Positions 34,221-46,470 of a stretch of DNA of 64,000 nucleotides are shown here, piece after piece. The stretch spans positions 66,587 through 130,586 of the forward strand of contig JAVSML010024002.1 of the NCBI GenBank assembly GCA_038503035.1, in the 5' to 3' direction. This stretch comes from Crocodylus rhombifer (lineage: Eukaryota; Chordata; Crocodylia; Crocodylidae). Under the pieces are notes generated by a model. The model saw only the letters and a program-made list of their open reading frames with translations. It was not told the origin of the DNA and searched no databases. The position numbers and the translations under genes were made by a program. Each line of letters begins with the position of its first letter. Positions within the stretch are counted from its first letter, which is position 1.

Positions 34221-36289
34221 TATTTTAACATGGTGATTAACAGTGGGGGCGAGACTCCTTAACTTCAGTGTGAGTTTACACTTTGACTCATCACCAATAT
34301 CTAATGCATACTGCCTCAGTAAACAGACTTCTGATTTTTAACTCTGGATTGAGTCTTGCCCTTATTTAAGCAAATGGAGAGTAGGATGAGGGGCACAAGG
34401 AGCTGCAGACCTTTGTTTTCCATGAGCCAGCCACCGCTGCAGTTGCTTTAGCCCTACTTAGGGGAGGAAAAAATGGTGCTTGACCTTCTAGCTCAGCCAG
34501 CTGGATTCAGCATAAGGTTGTTACACTGGACCTGGCGGCATTGTGCCCCCTACATGCTGGTGCAATCTGGCCCTTGGGGCTATGTTACCTGGCCCTTGTG
34601 GCTCCCCATGATTCTGCACATGTGGCAGTGGGGGTTTGGTGGCAGCATTAATTATTATGGCCCTGGAATTGGGAGCCCTGTAGATGAGGGACACAACCCC
34701 ACAGGCCAGAGGTAGAGTACCACTGGACTAGAGAACTGAAGAGCGGGGGCAGAGGCATCACAGCACCTCTAGAACTCCAGGATTATTGAAGGCTGGCAGG
34801 TAAAACAGGCTGTCAGCCCATTCAGGTAGGAGAGAACTGTCTTGGCTATGCATACTGAGACTTCAGGAGCTTGTAGCACTCAAAGTAATGTCTAGACAAT
34901 TATGAGGAATGTCACTCCCTTAGACTTTTCTCTAAAGACTTCAGGTAATCCCAGGGGTATCATTTCATTTCTCCAGAAGCTCCCTTTGGGACAATACAGC
35001 CACCCATCCCCTCGCCACATGGAACTGGCTACAGTTTAACTTGCACCTTCTGGTCCATCATTAGAAAGCCTTTGAAGAAAGGAGGAAAATTACAACTAGC
35101 CTTCCTTAATTGATTTTTCTAGCCCAAGGCAGGTCTCCAGCCTGTAAAATGTTCTTGACCTTCTTGTTGGCATATCACCTCCCTCTTCTATTTTTGAACA
35201 GGCAAAATATATGTTCATGTAAATGTGACTTTAGGGCTAAAGCACAGGTGTAAATTTACTGGGGCCTTTAGTAAAGGATGTAGGGTACAGGTGCCTTTAA
35301 AGAAACCCAACTGAGGAGCAGACTCAATTTAAAAAGAAACTCAGGCTCATGATCCTTCAGGCAGGTTAATTAACATCCCCAGTAAAGGTGGTGCCCTTGG
35401 AGAATCTTGCAGCTAGAGAAAGTTGCATAAACACAGACTTTTGTGTCTCTGGTTGGGGAGCTGGCCATGCAAGTATTTTTGGATGGCATTTTTGCATCCA
35501 AGGTGACTTTGAAAATTATACACAACCAGATGAGGCAAGTGTGTATGAACAAAAGGGGTTAACAACTGTTCGGTTCTCCTTGCACTTCCTCTGCAAAGTT
35601 AAGCCCACAGGCTCTTCTCTTTAAGCATGTGTGTAACTACTATTTGAGTGAAAAAAAATGAAAGGATTGCTTCTATAGTACATCGAGGGACACTCTGAAA
35701 ATGACAGACCCAGAGAGAAGTGCTTTTTTTGTCACTTATCTCTGTTTCCTTTGCCATTTGAGACTGAGCTCTATTTATAGGAAAGGCTTTCTGTTAAAGA
35801 ATGGAGGCAAGCTCAGCTGTCAGAAGAGTCTAACATACAAACTTGTATGAGTTTCAGAATAAAATTATTCAAGCTACACTCTGCCTTTCCTTGGAGTCTT
35901 TTTAATTTTAGGGCTAGAATTGGGAGCTAGTCGTGTGATCTCAAGCTGTAAAGCAGGAAGGTGGTGTCCAGGGAAACATTTAACACACGACTCTGACACC
36001 AGTATTACAGCCTTGAACTTCACTTGGATGCTGATGAGAAAGTCACTAATGTATAGCTAGAAGTTTTCTTCAGCAAAGCTAGCACCACTAAACAAATAAG
36101 CAGATGCTGTTCAATAGTGGATTACAACAGTTTGCAAGTAAGGAGAGCTTCAGCCCACTCATTTACAAGTGAGAAAAGACCACTAATTAGGGTAAGGTCC
36201 AAAAGAGAAAAATAACTATCCTTAGTTGAAACAATTTATGATTTGGCAAAAATACTGTGTTTTGATAGAAATATTGAACTGGCTGTCCC
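34221..36289. other. No gene seen; GC-richer repeat-like block at 34430-34730
   Basis: The 34430-34730 block (CTGGACCTGGCGGCATTGTGCC, CAATCTGGCCCTTGGGGC) is unlike its AT-rich surroundings and probably a diverged DNA-transposon fragment; I cannot name it. The rest holds only short open frames. Confidence 0.35.
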
Positions 36290-36355
36290 TATAGTTATGG
36301 TTAAAACACTAGATTGGGAAGTGGGAGACATGGGCTTAATACCTGCTTTACTAGG
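36290..36355 (+). repeat. MIR-like tRNA-derived SINE head
   Basis: TAGTTATGGTTAAAACACTAG, then GGGAGACATGGGC and TTAATACCTGC, follow the layout of a MIR/CORE-SINE head (A-box-like TGGTTAAAACAC, B-box-like GGGCTTAATACC). Diverged and truncated after the B box. Confidence 0.45.
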
Positions 36356-37389
36356 GCTGATTTTTTCTAATGAAAGCATATATTCTGAATTGGCTGCCAA
36401 AAGGACATGAACTTCCTGCCATGTTTTACGTCAGTATTTTAATTGTGTATTCTTATACATGTTGTGCACCTGCATATTGATCTTTCCCTGTTGTTTTGTA
36501 ATATATTTTCTATGCTTATTTTCATTCTTTTCATGAATTAGAAAAAATAAATTCTGGAAAGTTTTTCATGAAACACAGTTGCTTGTTGTATTCTGAGCTG
36601 GCAGGTTGAAGAGTCACTTAGCCCATCTGGGTAATACACACATAGTTACAGGGAATGACACTCCCTTAGCTTTCTAACAGCTTCCAGTAATCCAGTAGTA
36701 TCATGTCACTTCTGAGTCAAGCTCTATGGATAGCATATATATTCAACAACTGGCAAAACTAAGTTTACTACCGAAAAATGATGCAAAACTCAACCTTCTC
36801 CCTTCTCCTCCACCCCACCTCTTACTCCCATATATTGAAAAAGATGCATCAGAATGACATTCCACCCAAGAGATTAGTTAGAAAGGGTTGAACAATAAAT
36901 CTTGTATTACCTTTCCTCCTGGTACGTTGGAGGATACTCAAGTGTGACCTTATCAATATGTATTGGTTACAGCCTGTTTCTTCTTAAGTTATATGACAGC
37001 CATTTAAACTGGGGGATGTGGAGATGAAGCTATCCATTACCCAGCAGCAGGGGGACTTATGCACAAGGAGTTTTGTAACCAGTAGACTAGGATTTTTGCC
37101 TCTGATCTCATGAAGAAATACCTTACCTGAAGTTTATATGTGACAATGATCTTGACTACTTCCTTGGTTTCAGTCCAGGTTGTTAAGAACATATGAAATC
37201 TTACTGAGCAGTGTACAGCCTAGTCTGAATCCCAATGAATCTCTCCAAGCCACAGTAAATATTCATATGCTCGTTGTCTGTTTTGGCAGGATTGGAAAGA
37301 GACTTGGCAGGGCTTTTGGCACAAATACGTTTAAGATATTAAGGTCATAATGTGATCAAGCAGCTAGTAATGAAGTACATGCAAGTATT
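36356..37389. other. No gene seen
   Basis: AT-rich unique-looking sequence immediately downstream (in CR1 orientation) of the minus-strand CR1 copy. No open frame of interest. Confidence 0.4.
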
Positions 37390-37564
37390 TCATAGATTTT
37401 ATAGACATTAGGGCTGGAAGGGACCTCGGAAGATCATTGGGTCCAGCCTGCTGCTGAGGGGCAGGAAGTCAGCTGGGATCATAGGATCCTGGCAAGATAA
37501 GCATCCAAATTTCTCTTGAAGGCGTTCAGTGTGGGTGCTTGAACCACCTTGATGGGAAGCTGTT

Positions 37565-38065
37565 CTAGACCTTGGGGGCTCGGACAGTAAAGAAATTCTT
37601 CCTTATGTCCAGCCTGAAACGGTCTTGCAAGAGTTTGTGACCGTTCGACCTAGTCATCCCTTGGGGCGCTCTGGTGAACAAACGTTCCCCCAGATCCTGG
37701 TGGTCACCCTTGATAAACTTATAGGTTGCCATCAGGTCACCTCTGAGCCTGCGCTTTTCCAGGCTAAAGACTCCCATGGCTCTCAGCCTGTCATTGTAAG
37801 TTCTGTTTTCCTGACCTTTGATCATGCGTGTGGCTCTCCTCTGAACTCTCTCAAGCTTCTCCACATCCTTTTTGAATTGTGGAGCCCAAAACTGGATGCA
37901 GTACTCCAGCTGCGGCCTCACCAAGGCCGAGTACAATGGCAGAATGACGTCCCGGGATTTGCTTGAGAAGCATCTATGGATGCACGCCAGCGTTTTGCTC
38001 ACTTTACTAGCCACAGCATCACATTGAAGGCTCATGTTCATCTTGTGGTCAGTCATGCCCCCCAA
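37565..38065 (-). pseudogene. CR1 ORF2 C-terminus
   Basis: A 166-codon frame with VRPQLEYCIQFWAPQ, RRATRMIKGQ, FSLEKRRLRGDL, NGHKLLQDRF and DIRKNFFTV. It is separated from the RT core by small indels at about 38070-38130, where NTEKCKVLHLG is eroded. Confidence 0.85.
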
Positions 38066-38188
38066 GTCCCTTTCATCTGTAGTGTTAGCCAGTGTAGCAC
38101 TGCTGAGCCTTTAAAGATATTATAGGTTTTGCCTCCCAAGGAGGACCTTGCATTTTTTGGCACTAAACACCATCAGGTTCTCATCTGC

Positions 38189-38794
38189 TCATTTCCTGAG
38201 CCTATCAAGGTCAGCCTGGATTGCCCTGCTGTCCTCAGGTATGGTTGCTTTACCCCAGAGTTTGATATCGTCGATGAACTTGGCCAGTCCGATTCTGACT
38301 CCAATGTCCACGTCATTAATGAAGATGTTGAACAGTATGGGTCCAAGGTCAGAGCCTTGGGGGACCCCACTGGTCACAGGGCACCATGATGATTGACTTC
38401 CATCAATGACTACCCTCTGGGTCTGACCATGGAGCCAATTCCCCAGCAAGCGGATCGTGGTGGACCCGAAGCTACAGTTGGCCAGTTTTGCTAAGAGGTG
38501 ATTATGGGATACCAGATCAAAGGCTTTTTTGAAGTCAAGATATATGACATCAATCTCTTCTCCCTTGTCCAGGTGATAGGTCACCTGGTCGTAGAAGGAA
38601 ATGAGATTGGTCAAGCAAGACCTATCCGCAACAAACCCCTGCTGGGTATCCCTCAGAATATTGCTGTCAGCTAGTCTGTTAAGGATGGCCTCTTTGATAA
38701 TCTTTTCCAAGACCTTCCCCAGGATAGAAGTCAGGCTGATGGACCTGTAGTTTGCCAGATCCACTTTCCTCCCTTTCTTGAAGATAGGCACCAC
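38189..38794 (-). pseudogene. CR1 reverse transcriptase core, altered active site
   Basis: Contains [22 protein letters not shown] (first catalytic Asp kept), [14 protein letters not shown] and FIDDIKLWG, where the usual FADDT has become FIDDI (both Asp kept, Ala to Ile and Thr to Ile). The frame ends in TGA where the related copy has TGG (Trp of SKWADEN). It cannot produce a complete protein. Confidence 0.82.
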
Positions 38795-38812
38795 ATTGGC
38801 CTTCCTCCAGTC

Positions 38813-39348
38813 TTAGGGCACTTCACCAGGGTGCCAGGAGTTCTCAACGATCCATGCCAGGGGCTGGGCTATGATGCTCACCAGCTCCTTGAGTACCCTG
38901 GGGTGTAGATTGTTAGGGATGGCTGACTTGAAGGTATCCAGCCTCTCAAGGTGTTCCTTCACCAGGTCACCATTGATGAAGGGCAGGGAATCTCCCTTAC
39001 CCGGGCCTCCCTGTCCCATAATGGGCATGGACATCCCATGGGACTGATGAAAGATGGATGCAAAGTACCCATTTAATAGGTTGGCTTTTTCCTGGGTGTC
39101 AGTTGTCAGTTGTCCTATCTGGTTCAGCAAGGGTCCAATGTTGCCTTTTCTTTTCCTCCGGCTCCTCACATATCTGAAAAAGGACTTTTTATTGTCCTTG
39201 ATATTTGTAGCAAGCTGGAGTTCCGTTGCAGCCTTGGATTTCTTGGTTCGCTCCCTGAAGGACTGGACCTGTGCAGAATATTCCTCCTTGGAGGTGGATC
39301 CCATCTTCCATCCTTTGTAGGCCTTTCTTTTTAGCCACAGGAGGTCCA
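38813..39348 (-). pseudogene. CR1 ORF2 linker and RT N-terminus
   Basis: Encodes LLWLKRKAYKGWK, KSFFRYVRSRRKRKG, NLLNGYFASIFHQSHG and LHPRVLKEL. It ends in a TAA at the position of the Glu codon in the conserved VPEDW motif. The intact LLNGYF here shows what the stop at 26095 replaced in the other copy. The open frame extends a few codons past the CR1 boundary at 39348; those are flanking sequence. Confidence 0.8.
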
Positions 39349-39920
39349 CTTCCATTACTAGCAGCCAAATTTGCATCTTCTATGTGCTTTAACTGCAGTC
39401 CCCATACAGTGTTCTCTATCATTTTTTAACCATGCATAAAAAAACTACTGGCCCAAGTTCCCTTCAGCTTCTATTAAATACAGTCACATTCATCTTGCAT
39501 GTGGTGCCTGAATTACCACAGGCACAACAGAAGAGGTGAGGTGTTCATTAATATTGAAATCCAGTTCTGTGTTTAACATATACTTAGCAGCCTAACATAT
39601 AAATTTCCAGCTATTTATGTGGATTTCAGGTTCCTTTCACCTGAGTGTTACACTAGTGTGTAACTTCCATTGTCCTTAAACCAACATGACTACAGCCAAA
39701 TACTCAGTAACTGGAAGTTGTTGACTATTCTCCCTAGATTTTACTCCTATGGAATTTAGTCTCTATTTGTAGCAAGGGTGAAGCCAGGTTCAGTTTTGTC
39801 ACTCTCCCATATTTGTGTGTGTTATGACATTTTTATGGAAATATGCTTTTGTAATGTCATGATGTAACTGAAAGATAATTTAGCAAGTTATATAGCACAA
39901 ACTGAAAAGCATTGTCTGCC
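39349..39920. other. No gene seen; PLE-tail-like scrap
   Basis: 39668-39702 (TTGTCCTTAAACCAACATG, ACTACAGCCAA) resembles the 3' tail of the PLE at 18970-19005, so a small PLE 3' fragment may lie here. Otherwise featureless. Confidence 0.4.
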
Positions 39921-40563
39921 TGTCATGGGACTGAATCAACTCCACAATAAAGAGGCAACTGAGGGAAATGGCCCTCCAGTGAGAGAGGCTCCAGGTATCC
40001 TAAAGGAACAAGAACCCTCTGGACAACTCTGGTCATTCATGACAATCCTGTTCCTGGTGGGGAGTCATTGTGCTGCTTGGGAGTGATGTGGGCTGTGCTT
40101 TGTCTTTGAATCCCAGGTTTTGGAGTGTCGAGGTCCAGTGAGCCAGGTCTGGTAGAATCAGCATAAAGGCCGGTCTCTAAGGACTCTGACAAGGCCTCCC
40201 ATGGATGTCGAGGGTAGCCAGATGAGAGGATAAGAAATTTTTCTGGTTTTGCTGTTCTGTCTCCTATGTAAGAAGTCCTTCTGTTGCCTGTCTCCTTACT
40301 GATTGTCTGTGGAAAGGGGAATTTATGGGCATGGGATATTCTAATCTAACTCTCTGTATGGAGAGGGAGACCTATAAATTCTCTTGAATCAGAAAGGAGA
40401 AGTCGAGATTCTCTCCTATGTCTGCCAGGTCCGGTATAAGGGCAGTGGACCTGAAGTCTAGCGGGGTAGGGAGATATCCCAGGGCAGCCTCAGTCTGTTC
40501 CTTGGGGTGAGTGGAAGGAAGCTCTGGGTTTCGGGGGTCTCCGCCCTAGATAAGTTTGTGACA
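39921..40563. mobile_element. Candidate solo LTR
   Basis: The ends TGTCA...TGACA are a perfect 5-bp inverted repeat of the TG...CA type over 643 bp, with a distinct composition from the flanks. AATAAA lies near the left end (39942-39947 region) and TATAAA at 40373-40378. Flanks read ctgcc on the left and cctgct on the right, which is not an exact duplication. Orientation and class are not clear. Confidence 0.4.
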
Positions 40564-42538
40564 CCTGCTTTCTAGCAAAGTGTTCAACTCACCAGGCTAA
40601 AGTAGCATTACCAGCACAACTTTTGCTCCTGTGGAAGCTGGTCCACTGGGCACCCAAAAAATGAAATGTTATGGGGATGGAAGGAGAGCAAACTAGAAGT
40701 GTGGCTCAGTTAGACTGGAACTTTTTATACAATGAGCATTAAATTAAAAAACACCGCTGAAGAAAAATGAATAGTAATTAGGGGTGCATTTGAACTCAAG
40801 TTTCTTCCTGTACCCTGAGGTTTACCACAGCCTTTTTCCAGATTCACTCTCATGCCACTGGTTGAGAATCCAAATACTGGAAGCTCTTTAGGGAGAACTT
40901 AGGATCTGCTTTCCCATTTAATTTTTAGGGGACATCCTAAAGCTTTCATTATCTGAATGTCCAGGTCTAGGGCACTCTCTAGGATTTACTGGGAATACAC
41001 AAGAGTCCTATTTGGAAGGATCTCTATACAGCCACTGATCCATTTCTTAATCTATTGATGATTGTTAGGGGACTAAAACAGCTATGCGGCTTCAACAAAG
41101 TGGGCAGTGATGCTGAATTACTTTTATCCTGGATGCTAGTACTGAAATAATGCGATACTATACCACAGCATAATGGAGACAACTGAGGTAGGCTGGAGTC
41201 TGAGAAGCAGTTCAGGCCCTGAGTGTTGCACAGATTAATTTATATGCTACCCTGAAATGTAAATTAATTCAAGACAAATAACAGAAGCTCTGACAGTAGC
41301 AGGTAGGGCCAAATCAATGCTAGTGCTGTTCTTTTATTCTTGTAGAATAGACCCAGGGATGAATTTAGTTCTACAAATGTATGTATTATAAGTAGTTTCC
41401 TTTGAAATTATGATGGGGAGCTGCTTTTAACTGAAGCAGAAGGAAAGTAAGACCCAGAATGAGAAGGCATGAAATCCTGAGAAATGCATATTTTCAAAGT
41501 AATATAGTCATTGTATTCAAGTTTTAGGATTCAGTTCTTCATGATTCTGAGCCATCCTTTTGTCTGACTGAAGTGAATTACCAAGAACTATAGGACTCCT
41601 TCATGATTACTGTATAAGGTGTGCTTATTGCACACAAAAAAAAATCTGGCAGTTCTTGAAATACACTACTTGGGAAAAAAAGATTATTGGAATCACTTGC
41701 ATGGTATGAATTATACTGGTAACACATTCACTGTTTGTTCAGAATTGTGGCTGACAAGGCATTTTTTTGCTTCAGTTTGCAATAACGATAGACAAATTTA
41801 AATTCATGTCTCTCTCTCTCTCGAGAAATCAGATTTTTGAGAAAGCAGATCTATATAAACCATCATCATAAATATTCACAAGGTCTACTCTTGGAATCCT
41901 TTCTTGAATGAGTAGCCTCAAGGACCATATGTGTTGGGTCAGATCATAGTGGAAGTCAGGGGAAGTCTTTCATTGAATTCAATGGATTGTAGACTAGACC
42001 CTCGTATATATTAGCTTTTGATCTTAAAATGGGCTCTATGAAAACTGTTATACCAGTGTTTTTAGCTTGGTTTCTGAATGAGTTCACATTGCAAGGTTTC
42101 AGTAGTGGGGAAAAATGGTAATGACTTTCCCTTACTGTATATCAAAATATGCACCGAGAGAATTCAATAAAGCCACACTTCAGCAGAAATATTGTAACAG
42201 CAATATTAGCTCAAGCAAACACGAATTTTATATCAAACACAGATCTAGAATAAAGAGACTTCAGATCCTATTCCTGCTATTAAACATCAGCATAATAGGG
42301 ACCCACATAAATGCTACCAAATGCCTTTAGTCGGCATCTCTGCTATATAAGGAAAATGAGTATATGACCATGATTGCAAGCGGCAGAAAAGTTCTCTGGA
42401 ATGCTGCATTTGGGATGTAGCTAGCCGCCTACAGGGTTTTTCAGTGCTGCAATTGATTAAAACATTTTCTTTCTACTATACGCATCATCAAGGGTATTAA
42501 GACATTAATACATCATTGAAAATTCCAAACTCTAAGTA
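40564..42538. other. No gene seen
   Basis: AT-rich; a (TC)n tract at about 41807-41822. Short open frames without domains. Confidence 0.4.
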
Positions 42539-43228
42539 CCATATTTACCTGAATACAAGATGACTTCTAATTTTAAAACAAGGCACCAATGATTAGATTC
42601 TATACATGGAGAGTTATAAATGCAGTATTAATTTTTTTGTACCATGTATTGAATCTCATTAGTGGAAGGTTGTCTTAAATTTGTCCCCCTCCACTCCACA
42701 CCCCACCCTACTGTTGTGGTGGGGTAAGTGGCAGTGGAGTAAGAGGATCCAGACCCCTACCCCACTCTGTGCCGGCCACCTGCCCCTCTCTGCCACCCTC
42801 AACCCCTCTGGCCACCTGTGCCTGCTGTCCCCAACCCACCTCCCTTTGGTTGCCTTCTGTTGCAGCTCTGCCCCAGCTCTGGGATAGTCAGCAGCAACAG
42901 TGGTCCTGACCCAACCCCAGCTGGGCCAAATCAGGGCTAGAGGGTTTGGAGGAGCAGAAGGTAAAAGGAGGAGGGAGCAGCTCTGAAGGTAAAAGAGGGA
43001 GATGGAGGGAGGCTGCATGGTCTCCCTGGCGCTTCCTCACCTGTAAGCTCTTTTTCTGGCCACACAGGCCATCCCGGCTAAGGACATGTGGCAGCTCAGC
43101 TCTGGCTTCAGCATAGGGCCACCATCTGCCCTAGGCCCATACTCATATCCAAGATGACCCCCCCCCCCACCCTGTGGTAACTAGGGAGGAGAAGGGAAGA
43201 CTCTCATCCTGAATTCAAGTAAATACAG
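42539..43228. mobile_element. Tc1/mariner-like non-autonomous DNA transposon
   Basis: The left end CCATATTTACCTGAATACAA and the right end, read inverted, CTGTATTTACTTGAATTCAG are about 80% identical terminal inverted repeats that run on into GATGA. TA dinucleotides flank both ends (42537-42538 and 43229-43230), as expected for TA-targeting elements. The interior is GC-rich without transposase coding. Confidence 0.65.
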
Positions 43229-43579
43229 TATGTTTCTATTTTACATTAGAGACCATTAGGCAGAAAAGTTAAGGCCATGACAGTACAGTTGATCTAATAA
43301 AAGATATCACCAGAAAAATCCTTTCTTTACATGGAGGACAGTAAAAAAGGGTGCAATTTATCTTTTTTATAATACAAGTCAGCATGAGTAAATTAGATTT
43401 CAGAGCTACTACAAATTTGAAGTTTAGGAAATTCTGTTCCAGCACTTTATTCATTCCACATTTTGAATAAGGCAGTGATTTAAAACAAAATACCATACCA
43501 TACTCCGCCCTGGAAGTGGGCAAGCTTGTTTTGTTTTTGGTTGGTCCTACAAAAAAAACAACAACAGAAAATTCTCTTC
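43229..43579. other. No gene seen
   Basis: A stretch near 43285-43305 (TTGATCTAATAAAAGATATCACC region) resembles the PLE 3' tail and may be a scrap of it. The 84-codon minus-strand frame is not recognised. Confidence 0.35.
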
Positions 43580-44140
43580 AGAAAATCCTACATATCAACT
43601 GGAAAGACAGAAGAATGAATGCCACTATTCTGGCTCAAGCAAATGCCACCAATATTGAATCCATGTTAAATCATGGCACCAGCTCTGTTGGACAGGAACT
43701 GTTGCAAGAATCTCTGACAACCAGCTCCCGAAAACAGGTCCCATACTCCAAAATCACCAAAGGTCACCCCTCTAGAGGTAGGCAAAAGAAAAGATTAAAG
43801 GACACCTTGGAGGCCAATATGAAAAAAAAAGTATGATATTATCATCAGTACCTGGGGGATTCAAACACTGAATCATTCCCAGTGCCACCATGATGTATGA
43901 CAAGGTATTGACTGTTTTGAGCTAACTTGCCTCCCTGTGGAAGCAAATGGATGAAAGAGATAAAAGGAAAGAATTGTGACCTGATATCACCAAGATCTAC
44001 TCCTTCCTTGTGGAACTATTTGCCATGTCTACAGTCAAGCGTGCAAATCTAAGATCAGCCTCCTCAGCCATTTACAGACTCATCAATGACTTCCTTATTT
44101 AAGACTGTCATCCTCATCTTGAGGGACTGCTGACAATGGC
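43580..44140 (+). pseudogene. C-terminus of a degraded non-LTR retrotransposon ORF2
   Basis: Frame 43516-43836 encodes INWKDRRMNATILAQANATN, IESMLNHG, then ITKGHPSRGRQKKRLKDTL. This series (WKDR..N..VL...G..SIE.ML and GEL..GHRSRGRQ.KRYKDTLK) is common at the C-terminus of a group of vertebrate non-LTR reverse transcriptases. Downstream, at 44020-44085, a broken frame reads CKSKISLLSHLQTHQ, matching the terminal CxSRIGLxSHxRTH zinc-finger-like motif of the same proteins. It is not CR1. No RT catalytic domain remains. Confidence 0.55.
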
Positions 44141-44902
44141 TCGGACAAACATCAAAACATTCTTATTAAACCATCCCTATAAAATCTGTTAGATGCTGCT
44201 CTTCATCAAGGCAATGCAACTGCTGTGAGGATCTTCCAAGTTACCTGACATGAGTGTATACAAAGGCTTTTCCAAATGCTTCCAAACTTGAATGAATAAC
44301 TTAAGTTCTGAGACTGTGCTAGGCATGTTGTTTGCTGAGTAAGACTAGTCATGCAGTTGTGGCTGTTGTTCTGAGGGCAAACAGCAGTAACAAGTAGGGT
44401 CGCACCTGGGCTGTATTTCCCATCTGCCATGTAGCATGGCAGAGTAAGTTGCATTACTTGAATGTGGAGAGGGAATGCGAAAGATGACCTAACTGGGCAA
44501 AGATATTATGAACGGGATCCACTATGGAGGAACATATACTGAGATTAGATAAAGAATGAAGTTGGAAAACAGTGGGGTGGAGAGTAGGAGAGGAGAGGGG
44601 ATTCGCTAATCTCTTCCCAAGGAGCTAATGAAGAAGGCTCAAGAGAATTTGAGGAAACCAAGACAATGAATCAAGTATAAGAAAAAATATGACTAAGGCA
44701 AGAAGATATGAGAACGAGTGCTCATAACTTGGTGGGTAATTAGCAGAACTGTGTTTTCAGCAGAGTAGATTGTCCTCCAGATCTTAGTATTCGTAACTCC
44801 TGAGCCTTTGTATTCCTCCATGATTGGATGTCTATGAAACCCATTAGCCAAATACATATCTTGGTCCTTTCTGTTGATGGAAGACCACTTTATCTTTTGA
44901 GT
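44141..44902. other. No gene seen
   Basis: Featureless apart from short open frames. Confidence 0.4.
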
Positions 44903-44990
44903 TCCTTTCTTAGCTCAAACGGCAGATATCTCTGTAGTGGTTCTAAAATCTCCATCCCTATCTGTGACACTTGGGCATTGGTAAGTTGCC
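44903..44990 (+). repeat. tRNA-derived SINE head, second copy
   Basis: TAGCTCAAACGG (44911-44922) followed by CAGATATCTCTGTAGTGGTTCTAAAATC matches the SINE at 15251-15345 in A box, spacing and degenerate B box (44939-44950). Confidence 0.45.
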
Positions 44991-45009
44991 ACATGGGTGG
45001 GAGTGGGGC

Positions 45010-45031
45010 GTGTGTGTGTGTGTGGGGGGGG
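45010..45031. repeat. (TG)n plus G-run microsatellite
   Basis: A TG tract of about seven units runs directly into a G8 run. Confidence 0.9.
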
Positions 45032-45653
45032 TGCATTTGTGGATGTGCATGTGTAACACATACAATACTAAAGCAACTTTAAGGCTACCAAGTCAAGCAC
45101 TCAACAATTAAACAATGCCAGATAGCTATGTTGCTCATATGCTATAACTGCATTATGATATAATCTGGTAGACTTTTCCATATTGTTCATGAGAAGATAA
45201 ATATCTTGTCCCCCCAGTCATGAATCAATGCATGCCCATCTTTCAGTATCTCCTGAAATGATTAAAAATCCAAACTTCATAGTTTCATAGTTGGTAGGGC
45301 CGGAAGGGACCTGAGCAGATCATCAAGTCCAATCCCCTGCCATGGCAGGAAAAAGTACTGGGGTCAAACGACCCCGGCTGGGTGATTATCTATCCTCCTT
45401 CTGAAGACTCCCAGGGTAGGAGCGGGCACCATTACCCTTGGAAGTTGGTTCCAGATCCTAGCTGTCCTGACTGTGAAGTAGTGCTTTCTGGTGTCTAGCC
45501 TGAACCTACTCTCAGTCAACTTGTGGCCATTATTCCTAGTTACTCCTGGTAGTGCTCAGGGGAACAGGGACTCTCCCGTTCCCCACTGGTCTCCCTGGTA
45601 AGTTTATAGGCCATCAGATCCCCTCTTAGCCTTCTCTTGGGACTGGAACCAGT

Positions 45654-46298
45654 TCAGCCCCCATGTAGCCTCTCTTTGTAGGGCCTGCCCTCCTGCCCCC
45701 TGACCATACGAGTGGTCCTCCTTTGGACCCTCTCCATGTTGTTCACACCCCTCCTGAAGTACGATGCCCAGAACTGGACGCAGTACACCAACTGCGGCCT
45801 GACCAATGTCGCATAGAGGGGGAAGATCACCTCCTTGGACCTGCTCGTGATGCATCTGTGGATGCATGACAAGGTGTGGTTAGCCTGCCTGACTGTGTCC
45901 TCACATTTGTGGCCCATGTTCATCTTGGAATCAATAATGACTCCAAGATCCTTTTCTTCCTCTGTGCTGATGAGAAGGGAGCTCCCTAGCCTATAGGTAT
46001 GCTGCTGGTGCTTTCTCCCTAGGTGTAGTACCTTGCACTTGTCAGTGTTGAATCCCATCCTATTCTCATCTGCCCACCCCTGTAACCTGTCCAGATCTAG
46101 TTGTAGCTTGTCCCTCCCTTCTAACATGCCGGTCTCTCCCCACATCTTAGTGTCATCCAGGAATTTGAACAAGGTGCTTTTCACCCTCTTTTCCAAGTCA
46201 CCGAGGAAGATGTTAAACAGTGTAGGCCCAAGGACTGAGCCCTGGGGGACCCCACTGCCCACATCCCTCCAGGTCAAAAATAACTCATCCACCACCAC
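45654..46298 (-). pseudogene. CR1 RT palm and C-terminal part
   Basis: A 214-codon frame beginning in the VGSGVPQGSVLGPTLFNIF block, then FKFLDDTKMWG (both catalytic Asp kept, usual Ala replaced by Leu), NTDKCKVLHLGRK, LGVIIDSKMNM and VRPQLVYCVQFW. It ends at RPYKERLHGG, before the usual LFSLEKRR series, which is interrupted. Confidence 0.82.
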
Positions 46299-46470
46299 TG
46301 TCTGGGTGCAGCCCTCCAGCCAATTTGTGATCCATCTGACTAATTTTTTTAATGAGAATGGGGTGAGAGACAGTGTTGAAGGCCTTCCTAAAGTCCAGAA
46401 AGACTACATACACTGCGACACCTGCATCCAAGGATTTTGTGGCCCAGTCATAGAAGGCTACCACTTTGGT

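Larger units (their letters stand above)
37390..39348 (-). mobile_element. 5'-truncated CR1 LINE (same subfamily as 23.4-28.9 kb)
   Basis: The 3' end is at 37390 (CATAGATTTTATAGACATTAG and GGACCTCGGAAGATCATTGG on the plus strand). The copy runs leftward in its own sense from about 39348, where homology to the plus-strand CR1 begins at GACCTCCTGTGGCTAAAAAG. It is about 1.96 kb long, keeping the linker, RT and C-terminus and lacking the endonuclease and ORF1. Sequence is clearly similar to the 25.8-28.9 kb element, so it is the same or a close subfamily, with several disabling changes. Confidence 0.9.

Noticed and set aside
43516..43579. Start of the 106-codon frame as a genuine gene start
   Set aside because: The first codons translate simple Thr/Lys-rich sequence; recognisable homology begins only at INWKDR, consistent with a truncated retrotransposon.
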